Below the pieces are notes generated by a model. It had not been told where the DNA came from. It did not search any database and saw only the letters and a list, made by a program, of their open reading frames with translations. A DNA stretch of 7,561 nucleotides, from NCBI GenBank assembly GCA_031255155.1, contig JAIRTB010000042.1, positions 1-7,561 of the forward strand, given 5' to 3'. The translations under genes were made by a program, and so were the position numbers. Shown in pieces: positions 1 through 5,893 of the stretch; the first letter of the stretch is position 1, and the number at the start of each line of letters is the position of its first letter. This DNA is from Rickettsiales bacterium. Its GTDB lineage: Bacteria > Pseudomonadota > Alphaproteobacteria > Rs-D84 > CACZYB01.

Positions 1-153
1 GGCGACAGAAATCGATGGATTTATGACAAGACCGGACGAGTTATTGAGATTGCAGATACTATGGACGGATTCAGAGTGGTTGTCCGCTTTATTGCCAATA
101 CAAGCAAAGCAATTCGTGAAAAACTTCGCAAACTATTGCGCGGCGGAGAATAA
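1..153 (+). CDS. C-terminal fragment of an unrecognised protein (5' truncated by window)
   Basis: The first frame is open from base 1 to a TAA at 151-153, giving the last 50 residues of a protein that begins outside the window. The fragment starts GDRNRWIYDKTGRVIEIA and ends in a basic helix-like stretch, AIREKLRKLLRGGE. I do not recognise the family. The composition is AT-leaning, like the methyltransferase it faces and unlike the GC-rich genes further right. It converges on that methyltransferase and their 3' ends overlap by 21 bp, which supports both being real and having moved together. Because the neighbour is a DNA methyltransferase, a cognate restriction enzyme is possible, but nothing in these 50 residues shows a nuclease motif. 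It could equally be a phage or mobile-element gene. Confidence 0.6.
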   Translation, partial: GDRNRWIYDKTGRVIEIADTMDGFRVVVRFIANTSKAIREKLRKLLRGGE

Positions 154-1053
154 ATCAGTTTTATTCATGGATTTTTCAAGCCGCTTTTTTGCAATATCAA
201 AATATCGCGGCTCTATCTCGAAACCGATAAATCTTCTTTTTGATTCTAGCGCCGCCACGCCGTGCGAACCGCTGCCAAGAAAAGGGTCAAGAACTTTTTG
301 CCCCCGCCTTGTAAAAAGCTTAATTAGATGAGAAATCAAACAAACGGGTTTCACCGTCATATGGTCTATTTTTTCATCCGTTTCGTTTCGGCGAATCTTT
401 TTCGATACTTCCATTATCGTTCCCGGAAACATTCCGTTCAAGGATTCTTTTGTATTCAAAAGCCCAACTTGATATTTTTTCCAATTTTCAACAAAAGTTC
501 CGTCTTTTGGCTTTTGCGCCAAAACCATCGGCTCTATTTGCGGCTTCAATTGCGGTGTTTTTAATCCGTCAAGGGCTTTTATAAGCTTTTCTTTTTCTTT
601 ATCGGTTAGTTTTTTGTCTTTTTTTATAAAATGATCTTGGGAAAAAGCCTTTGCCTGACCTTCATATTTCCAACCTAACAAGTCTCGAATTTCAAATCCT
701 GTCAAATCCAAAGCCATTGCCGTCCTGTGATAGAGCCGCCCTTGGGAAAATACAACGCAAAACCCACCGGGTTTTAATATGCGATAGAAATCTTGGCAAA
801 GCGGTTCTAAAAATTTTTGCAATCGCTCCCCTTGCGCCCTATCAAATTTCATGCCAATAGGCAGCCCGCCGATGATTCTGGATTTTTTAATTTTGCTTTT
901 GAGCTTTTTATCATCCCAATCACTTCCCATCCCGTCAATAAAATAAGGCGGGTCGGTTATGATGAAGTCAATGGAATTATCCGGTATGTTCTTTATACCA
1001 GATCGGCAATCTGTATTGAAAATGCTATAATCCATTTCCATAATGGACAGCAT
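133..1053 (-). CDS. DNA adenine/cytosine-N methyltransferase, beta class (N6_N4_Mtase family)
   Basis: This 306-residue protein should transfer a methyl group from S-adenosylmethionine to an exocyclic amino group in a specific DNA sequence. The catalytic motif IV is DPPY at residues 34-37, within DFIITDPPYFIDGMGSDWD; DPPY favours N6-adenine over N4-cytosine. The SAM-binding end is C-terminal: HMTVKP at 231-236 leads into VLDPFLGSGS at 254-263, with F258, G260 and G262 forming FxGxG, and GFEIEP follows at 277-282. The order catalytic motif, target-recognition region (about 60-225), SAM motif is the beta-class arrangement. The DPPY-FxxGMGxxWD context resembles phage and restriction-modification methylases more than the cell-cycle enzyme CcrM. 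Met5 and Met7 are alternative starts; none has a strong ribosome-binding site. The gene is clearly more AT-rich than its right-hand neighbours, which suggests acquisition. The cognate site cannot be read from sequence. Confidence 0.93.
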   Translation of the reverse strand: MLSIMEMDYSIFNTDCRSGIKNIPDNSIDFIITDPPYFIDGMGSDWDDKKLKSKIKKSRIIGGLPIGMKFDRAQGERLQKFLEPLCQDFYRILKPGGFCVVFSQGRLYHRTAMALDLTGFEIRDLLGWKYEGQAKAFSQDHFIKKDKKLTDKEKEKLIKALDGLKTPQLKPQIEPMVLAQKPKDGTFVENWKKYQVGLLNTKESLNGMFPGTIMEVSKKIRRNETDEKIDHMTVKPVCLISHLIKLFTRRGQKVLDPFLGSGSHGVAALESKRRFIGFEIEPRYFDIAKKRLEKSMNKTDLFSAAQ

Positions 1054-1093
1054 ACAAAATTATCCGACAAAATACCAGCATTTTTTACATATT

Positions 1094-1106
1094 TTACCCA
1101 GGGTAA
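1094..1106. promoter_or_regulatory. 13-bp perfect dyad (TTACCC-A-GGGTAA) between the methyltransferase and nifJ
   Basis: TTACCC and GGGTAA flank a single central base. On the minus strand a TAAAAT hexamer, usable as a -10, overlaps the dyad and would give a start about 30 bases before the methyltransferase ATG. The dyad is therefore placed like an operator for that gene, as expected of restriction-modification controller sites. On the plus strand it is followed by seven Ts (1107-1113), so it could instead act as a short terminator insulating nifJ, although the possible stem is only about four pairs once a loop is allowed. Both readings are inference. Confidence 0.35.
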
Positions 1107-1150
1107 TTTTTTTATCCGTCCGCGCGGGAAAGCCGAGGTTTCTCTTTCCC

Positions 1151-1180
1151 TTGACAACTTCGCGCGGGGGAGGGTAAGAT
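1151..1180 (+). promoter_or_regulatory. Sigma70-type promoter of nifJ
   Basis: A perfect TTGACA at 1151-1156 is separated by 18 bp from TAAGAT at 1175-1180. Transcription would start near 1187, leaving a leader of about 27 bases. Within the leader AAAGG (1202-1206) stands 7 bases before the nifJ ATG. The site lies at the junction where AT-rich sequence gives way to GC-rich sequence. No FNR-type or other anaerobic operator was recognised nearby, so constitutive expression is possible. Confidence 0.75.
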
Positions 1181-1213
1181 TTCGCGTCTATTCCAAACAC
1201 GAAAGGCACCCGC

Positions 1214-4200
1214 ATGAGCGAGAACAAAAAAACCATGATGGACGGATGCGAAGCCGCCGCCGACATCGCCTATCGCGCGACATCCCTTGCCATAATCTAT
1301 CCCATAACCCCTTCCAGCCCCATGGCGGAGAGCTATGAGGCCTGGTCGAGCAAGGGCCTTGCCAACATATGGGGCGAAGTTCCCGAGGTCGCCACCATGC
1401 AGAGCGAGGCCGGCGCCATCGCCGCCGCGCACGGCGCTTTGCAGACCGGCGCCCTTGCCACCACTTTCACCGCGTCCCAAGGCCTGCTCCTCATGATACC
1501 GAACATGTTCAAGATCGCGGGCGAGCTTTCGCCTTTCGCCATGCATGTATCGGCCAGGTCCGTCGCCCGGCACGCCCTTTCCATATTCGGCGACCACAGC
1601 GACGTCATGGCCTGCCGCCAGACCGGGTTCGCGATGATTTGCTCGAACAGCGTCCAGGAAGCCCACGACTTCGCCCTTATCTCCCATGCGGCCACTTTGG
1701 AGACCCGCGTGCCCTTTTTACATTTCTTCGACGGATTCCGCACCTCGCACGAGGCCAACATGGTCCAGAGGATACCGGACGACGCCATACGCTCCATGAT
1801 TCCCCTCGACCGCATCGCGGAATTTCGCGACAGGGCCCTTGTCCCCGAGCGGCCCTCCATCCGCGGAACGGCCCAGAACCCGGACGTGTTCTTTCAGGCG
1901 GCCGAGGCGGCGAACCCTTTCTACGGGCGCGTGGAGCAGGCCGCGGAGGAGGCTTTCGCCAAGCTTGCCTCCCTGACCGGGCGCAGATATTCCTGCGTCG
2001 AATATACAGGCCCCGCGGACGCCGAGCGCGCGATAGTCGCCATGGGCTCGGCCTGCGAAACCATAGAGCAATGCCTTGGCGCCATGCCCGGCGAGAAAAC
2101 GGGGCTTGTCAAAATACGCCTTTACAGGCCTTTCCCGGCAAAGGCTTTCGCCGACATCCTGCCCAAAAGCTTGAAGCGCATAGCCGTCCTCGACCGCACG
2201 AAGGAATCCGGCTCGGTCGGAGAGCCCCTATATCTAGACGCCATAGCCGCCCTGCGCGAAAACGGGCGCCACGACATCGAGGCGATCGGCGGAAGATACG
2301 GCCTTTCGTCCAAGGAATTTACCCCGCCCATGGCCAAGGCCATATTCGACGAGCTTGCCCGTCCCGACCCCAAAAGAGAGTTCACAATCGGCATCAACGA
2401 CGATGTATCGAACCTGTCCATCGCCTATGACAACGGCTTTTCCCTGCCCTTTTCGGGGACGCAATGCCTGTTTTACGGCCTTGGCAGCGACGGAACGGTC
2501 GGCGCGAACAAAAACTCGATCAAGATCATCACGAGCGAGGCCGGCCTGTGCGGCCAGGCCTATTTCGAATACGATTCCAAAAAGTCCGGCGGAACCACCA
2601 TTTCCCACCTGCGCTTTTCGGACGGGCCGATACGCGCCCCCTATCTTGTCTCGGACGCCGACTTTTCGGCCGTGCACCATTTCCCCTTGTTCTTTACCCT
2701 GGACATGACGGCGAACATCAAAGAGGGCGGGACCCTGCTTGTCAACTCGCCTTTCGCGGGCGGGGATTTATGGGACAGCCTGCCCCTTGAAGCGCAAGAG
2801 CACATCATCGCCAAGAACATCCGCGTATTTTACCTGGACGCCGCCGCGATCGCCCGGGATTCGGGCATGGGGCGGCGCATCAACACCATCATGCAGGCGG
2901 CTTTCTTCCACCTCGCGGGCGTAATCGAGCCGGAAAGGGCCATAGCGGCCATAAAAAAGGCCATCGAAAAAACCTATGGCAAAAAAGGCCCCGAAATCGT
3001 CGGGATGAACTTTGCCGCGGTGGACGGCGCCGCGGCGGCCATACGCGAGCTTGACATACCCTCGCGCGCAACCGGCAAACCCAGGCCCCGCGCGGTTTCC
3101 CAGGACGCTCCGGAGTTCGTCCGCAACGCGGCGGGCGCTATCATCGCCGGAAAGGGCGACTCTCTGCCCGTATCGGCCATGCCCGCGGACGGCACCTTTC
3201 CCACAGCCACATCCCAATATGAAAAGCGCGCAATCGCCGAAAAAGTCCCCGTATGGACCGCCGACAAGTGCGTAAAATGCGGCAAGTGCGTCCTTGCCTG
3301 CCCCCATGCCGCCATACGCATGAAAGGCGGCGTCGTCCAAGCCTCGCCCCTCGACTGCACCGGATGCACCCTTTGCTCCGGCGCGTGCCCGACCAAGGCC
3401 CTTGAAATGACGCCCCTATTATCCGCGCGCGAGGCCGAATCGAAAAAATGGAACGAATTTTCGGCTTTGCCGGACGATTCCCGCGACGGCCTGAACCCCC
3501 TTGCGCCGAAAGACGCGGCCCGCCTTAGGCCTTTATTCGAATTTCCGGGCGCGTGCGCGGGCTGCGGCGAGGCCGGATACATACGCCTTGCCACCCAGCT
3601 TTTCGGCGAGCGCATGGTCATCGCCAACGCGACGGGATGCTCGTCCATATACGGAGGAAACCTTCCCACCACCCCCTATTGCGTAGATTCGGCCGGACGA
3701 GGGCCCGCTTGGAGCAATTCCCTTTTCGAGGACAACGCCGAATACGGATACGGCCAAGGCCTTGCCATATCAAAGGCCAGGCGCCGCGCGAGGCAGCTGC
3801 TTGCCTCTTCGGGCCTGCCCGGCGACCTGATACAAGCGGGCACGAGCCGCCCTACACACGAGGTCGCGGCGGAGATCAAAAAGCGCGCGTCGGGCGAGCT
3901 GGCCCTTATCGCCGACTTCCTTGTCAAAAAATCCATATGGATAATCGGCGGCGACGGGTGGGCCTATGACATAGGATACGGCGGCCTCGACCATGTATTG
4001 AACATGGAGGAGGATGTCAACATCCTTGTCCTTGACACCGAAGTCTATTCGAACACCGGGGGACAGTCGTCGAAATCTACCCCGCGCGGGGCTTTCGCCA
4101 AATTCGCGACCGGAGGCAGGGCCCTGGCGAAGAAAGACCTCGGCCTTATCGCCATGGCCAACGCGAACGCCTATGTCGCGAAAGTCGCCATGGGCGCGAA

Positions 4201-4606
4201 CGAGGCCCACACCATACGCGCTTTCGTCGAAGCGGAATCCTTCGACGGGCCGTCCATTATCATAGCCTATTGCCCGTGCATCGCCCACGGAGTCGACCTG
4301 GCCCGCGCGCCCCAGCAGGCCAAGCGCGCCGTCGAATCGGGCCATTGGGAGCTTTACCGTTTCGACCCGCGACGCATATCCTCGGGCGAGCCGCCTTTGG
4401 TCATGGACTCTAAGCCGGCAAGCGCGGAGCTGCGCGAATACCTTTTAAGCGAGAACCGCTTCAAGGCCATCGCTGCCGCGGATCCCCAGAGATTCGAGGA
4501 GATCATACGCGAGCGCGAGTTCGAAACCCGCTATAAGCGCGCGTTTTTCGAGCATATGGCCGAGTTCAGATTCGGCGAGGCCCCCTCTTGCGCGGATGGA
4601 AAATAA
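1214..4606 (+). CDS. nifJ: Pyruvate:ferredoxin (flavodoxin) oxidoreductase, single-chain
   Basis: The enzyme decarboxylates pyruvate with CoA to acetyl-CoA and CO2 and passes electrons to ferredoxin or flavodoxin; it is cytoplasmic and oxygen-sensitive. All expected parts are present. The pyruvate/thiamine domain has YPITPSS at 29-35, MQSEAGA at 62-68 and the substrate-contacting Arg115 in SARSVA. The EKR element is at 670-672. A ferredoxin domain has two 4Fe-4S Cys sets (C686, C689, C692, C696 and C715, C718, C721, C725). A third cluster uses C781, C784, C809 and C1022. The thiamine-diphosphate motif starts GGDGW at 912-916 and ends near N947 in EVYSNTGGQ. At 1130 residues it is shorter than the usual 1170-1230, partly because only 18 residues separate the two ferredoxin Cys sets and the Desulfovibrio-type C-terminal extension is missing. 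ATG is preceded by AAAGG. It is monocistronic, and no nitrogen-fixation genes flank it, so a role in fermentation or pyruvate catabolism is more likely than electron supply to nitrogenase. Confidence 0.98.
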   Translation: MSENKKTMMDGCEAAADIAYRATSLAIIYPITPSSPMAESYEAWSSKGLANIWGEVPEVATMQSEAGAIAAAHGALQTGALATTFTASQGLLLMIPNMFKIAGELSPFAMHVSARSVARHALSIFGDHSDVMACRQTGFAMICSNSVQEAHDFALISHAATLETRVPFLHFFDGFRTSHEANMVQRIPDDAIRSMIPLDRIAEFRDRALVPERPSIRGTAQNPDVFFQAAEAANPFYGRVEQAAEEAFAKLASLTGRRYSCVEYTGPADAERAIVAMGSACETIEQCLGAMPGEKTGLVKIRLYRPFPAKAFADILPKSLKRIAVLDRTKESGSVGEPLYLDAIAALRENGRHDIEAIGGRYGLSSKEFTPPMAKAIFDELARPDPKREFTIGINDDVSNLSIAYDNGFSLPFSGTQCLFYGLGSDGTVGANKNSIKIITSEAGLCGQAYFEYDSKKSGGTTISHLRFSDGPIRAPYLVSDADFSAVHHFPLFFTLDMTANIKEGGTLLVNSPFAGGDLWDSLPLEAQEHIIAKNIRVFYLDAAAIARDSGMGRRINTIMQAAFFHLAGVIEPERAIAAIKKAIEKTYGKKGPEIVGMNFAAVDGAAAAIRELDIPSRATGKPRPRAVSQDAPEFVRNAAGAIIAGKGDSLPVSAMPADGTFPTATSQYEKRAIAEKVPVWTADKCVKCGKCVLACPHAAIRMKGGVVQASPLDCTGCTLCSGACPTKALEMTPLLSAREAESKKWNEFSALPDDSRDGLNPLAPKDAARLRPLFEFPGACAGCGEAGYIRLATQLFGERMVIANATGCSSIYGGNLPTTPYCVDSAGRGPAWSNSLFEDNAEYGYGQGLAISKARRRARQLLASSGLPGDLIQAGTSRPTHEVAAEIKKRASGELALIADFLVKKSIWIIGGDGWAYDIGYGGLDHVLNMEEDVNILVLDTEVYSNTGGQSSKSTPRGAFAKFATGGRALAKKDLGLIAMANANAYVAKVAMGANEAHTIRAFVEAESFDGPSIIIAYCPCIAHGVDLARAPQQAKRAVESGHWELYRFDPRRISSGEPPLVMDSKPASAELREYLLSENRFKAIAAADPQRFEEIIREREFETRYKRAFFEHMAEFRFGEAPSCADGK

Positions 4607-4743
4607 AGCTTTGCCCCCACCCGTCCGCCGGGGCACATTAGGAGGCATGCGCATATATTAGGGCCTAAGGTCATATTGGATATACAGGGATACCAAGGGC
4701 ATATAGGCGCAGGATTTCACAAGGGGCCGTCCGCCGGGCGGGG
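4607..4743. other. Convergent intergenic spacer with a 12-bp direct repeat and weak hairpins
   Basis: This spacer lies between the 3' ends of nifJ and the 40-codon gene. CCGTCCGCCGGG occurs at 4621-4632 and again at 4727-4738. A 6-bp stem TGCCCC/GGGGCA (4612-4617 with 4630-4635) encloses the first copy in its loop. The second copy is part of a GC-rich imperfect hairpin (about 4726-4744), followed after some ten bases by CTTTTT, which might end nifJ transcription. Neither hairpin has a T-run directly after its stem, so no classical Rho-independent terminator can be claimed. The middle is AT-richer, with repeated CATAT words. No coding sequence is seen. Confidence 0.4.
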
Positions 4744-4866
4744 CTATTTCAGCTTTTTGCCGTTATTCGTGCCATGCTTGCGGTTCTTGCGGTGAGGGCG
4801 GCCCGGAGAGCCGTGCTTTTTCTTTCCCGCTATGGAGCAACATTTCGCTATTTTTCCCGCAGACAT
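4744..4866 (-). CDS. Small, very basic protein of unknown function (40 aa)
   Basis: The product starts MSAGKIAKCCSIAGKKKHGS and ends in HGTNNGKKLK. About two fifths of the residues are Lys, Arg or His, there are two adjacent cysteines (C9, C10), and there is no hydrophobic segment that could be a membrane helix. I do not recognise a family. The start is chosen because AAAAGG (complement of 4874-4879) stands 7 bases before this ATG. The same frame extends upstream to 4929, but that part has no ribosome-binding site and would overlap the preceding stop. It lies 59 bases after the glycosylase-like gene, with a possible promoter of its own. The charge suggests nucleic-acid or ribosome binding, but that is only inference. 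It could be a chance ORF. Confidence 0.5.
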   Translation of the reverse strand: MSAGKIAKCCSIAGKKKHGSPGRPHRKNRKHGTNNGKKLK

Positions 4867-4900
4867 GATTTCGCCTTTTCTTATATTTAGATTTCCGTCA

Positions 4901-4929
4901 AGACTATCCGGACCGGGCGGAAAAGTCAA
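4901..4929 (-). promoter_or_regulatory. Possible promoter for the 40-aa basic protein
   Basis: Reading the minus strand, TTGACT (complement of 4924-4929) is followed after 17 bp by TAGTCT (complement of 4901-4906). The predicted start is near 4894, about 28 bases before the ATG. The -35 overlaps the TGA stop of the upstream gene. The -10 is only a partial match to TATAAT, but the same TTGAC-17-TAGTCT layout occurs before rpsF. Confidence 0.4.
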
Positions 4930-5639
4930 GCCTTAAACGCGAGCATGCCGGTTTGGCACGCTTTCCACAGAACGACATCTATATAGCCTTTCTTGCACCC
5001 GGTCGCCGATTCAAGCGACGCGAACATTTCGTCGCACGCGTCCTTTACCCTCGGGTCCAGCGGAAACCCCGCCCTCAACCCCTCGACGCCATCGCCTGTT
5101 TCGCCGCTCGCCCCTGCCTTCGCCTCGCGCAGAGCTATGCCCAGCCTTTGTATCCACACATCGTATTTAACATTGCCGAACCCCAGGTTGCGCGCCAGAT
5201 GGTTGCATGTGACGGGGCCTATATGCGGCAGCGTCTTCAAGTATTCCACCTTGTCCCCGGCGGCATAGAAACCGTCGCGGTATTTTTCGCGGGCGTTCCA
5301 TATCGCCGCTATGGCCGCGGTTTTATTCCTATTATGGAACAGCGCGAACAATTCGTCGCCGGACACTCTTGCCCTTGCCTTGACAAGCCGCGCTATCTCG
5401 GCGAACTTTTTTTTCGCGACGGCCTGGCGGAACCCGCCGGCAAGAATGACATAGGCGGCTTCGAGCGCGAAATCCCCGGGCGAGAGGACGGGCGGCGAGT
5501 CCAGCCTTTGCCTTATCGCGTCGAACGAGTCTTTGTCGCTTGCATCGCCGCCGTTTTTCAACATTTCCTCTATCCTGAAAAACATCCCGGCGCCGAGGCT
5601 TGCAAGGCTTTCGCCGGTAATGGACAGGACGAGCTTCAT
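4926..5639 (-). CDS. HhH-GPD DNA glycosylase-like protein
   Basis: The 237-residue product carries a helix-hairpin-helix signature, LKTLPHIGPVTCNHLARNLG, at about 134-153. It is followed by KYDVWIQRL with Asp160 at the position of the catalytic aspartate in HhH-GPD base-excision glycosylases (compare the VDTHVxR stretch of MutY and EndoIII). The Lys that bifunctional members carry within the hairpin is not present (IGPVT), so if active it would more likely be a monofunctional glycosylase. The C-terminal cysteines do not follow the EndoIII 4Fe-4S spacing. The substrate is unknown. The chosen ATG lies 14 bases after the preceding gene's stop and has AAGGGA (overlapping that stop) 10 bases upstream. 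A GTG 14 codons earlier is in frame but lies inside the upstream gene. It appears to be a distal gene of the rpsF-rpsR-rplI operon. A longer antisense frame here shows no motif. Confidence 0.8.
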   Translation of the reverse strand: MKLVLSITGESLASLGAGMFFRIEEMLKNGGDASDKDSFDAIRQRLDSPPVLSPGDFALEAAYVILAGGFRQAVAKKKFAEIARLVKARARVSGDELFALFHNRNKTAAIAAIWNAREKYRDGFYAAGDKVEYLKTLPHIGPVTCNHLARNLGFGNVKYDVWIQRLGIALREAKAGASGETGDGVEGLRAGFPLDPRVKDACDEMFASLESATGCKKGYIDVVLWKACQTGMLAFKA

Positions 5640-5653
5640 ATTCGCGGATTCCC

Positions 5654-5884
5654 TTATGGATTTTGCTTGCAGGATTGGCACATGGCGTACAATGCTTTGA
5701 GCACCCGCCAGTTTTCGACGAAATCCCCATACCGCGTGTGTATATGAAAAACACGGACATGCAGCCGCTTGATATGCTTATAGCATTTCGCCTCTATTTC
5801 CGGGAACTCTTTATTCATCGACGCTATGGCGGGGCAGGGGCCCTGTTCCGGATCGCCGCGGCAGGCGCGAGCTATTGAGATCAT
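5654..5884 (-). CDS. Small Cys-containing hypothetical protein (76 aa)
   Basis: I do not recognise this family. The protein has five cysteines (8, 17, 34, 69, 72), with a terminal CQSC pair suggestive of metal binding, and a central run rich in His, Arg and aromatics (YKHIKRLHVRVFHIHTRYG) followed by ENWRVLKALY. No signal peptide or membrane helix is visible. The evidence that it is a gene is positional: its ATG follows the rplI stop by 9 bases with AGAGG about 5 bases before it, and its stop is 14 bases before the start of the glycosylase-like gene and supplies part of that gene's ribosome-binding site. It would then be co-transcribed and translated with both neighbours. A zinc-binding or nucleic-acid-related role is speculation. 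Confidence 0.65.
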   Translation of the reverse strand: MISIARACRGDPEQGPCPAIASMNKEFPEIEAKCYKHIKRLHVRVFHIHTRYGDFVENWRVLKALYAMCQSCKQNP

Positions 5885-5893
5885 GCCGGCCTC

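Noticed and set aside
23..331. 102-codon plus-strand ORF at the left end
   Set aside because: It runs through the convergent methyltransferase 3' end; the frame open from base 1 and ending at 153 stops sensibly at the convergent overlap and reads more like protein.
133..1053. Methyltransferase as the cell-cycle regulator CcrM
   Set aside because: CcrM is also beta class but is longer, with a different sequence after DPPY and a C-terminal extension; this gene is also AT-rich and in an island-like setting.
1112..1687. 191-codon minus-strand frame and other long frames opposite nifJ
   Set aside because: nifJ is conserved through this region; the antisense frames are Gly/Arg-rich by-products of its GC-rich third positions.
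1214..4606. nifJ as part of a nitrogen-fixation cluster
   Set aside because: No other nif gene, NifA site or sigma54-type GG-N10-GC promoter was recognised in the window.
4645..4715. Small RNA or riboswitch in the convergent spacer, suggested by repeated CATAT words and a TTGG/CCAA stem
   Set aside because: The stems are short and interrupted and no promoter is seen; not distinguishable from chance.
4724..4760. Rho-independent terminator for nifJ
   Set aside because: The hairpin is imperfect and the T-run begins about ten bases after the stem, so it does not meet the usual form; kept only as a possibility in the spacer entry.
5639..5681. GTG start of the glycosylase-like gene 14 codons upstream
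   Set aside because: It would overlap the end of the 76-codon gene by 28 bases and has no ribosome-binding site; the ATG at 5639 has one.
4953..5747. 264-codon plus-strand open frame opposite the glycosylase-like gene
   Set aside because: It is slightly longer than the minus-strand gene but shows no motif, while the minus frame has the HhH and Asp signatures, a ribosome-binding site and operon spacing.
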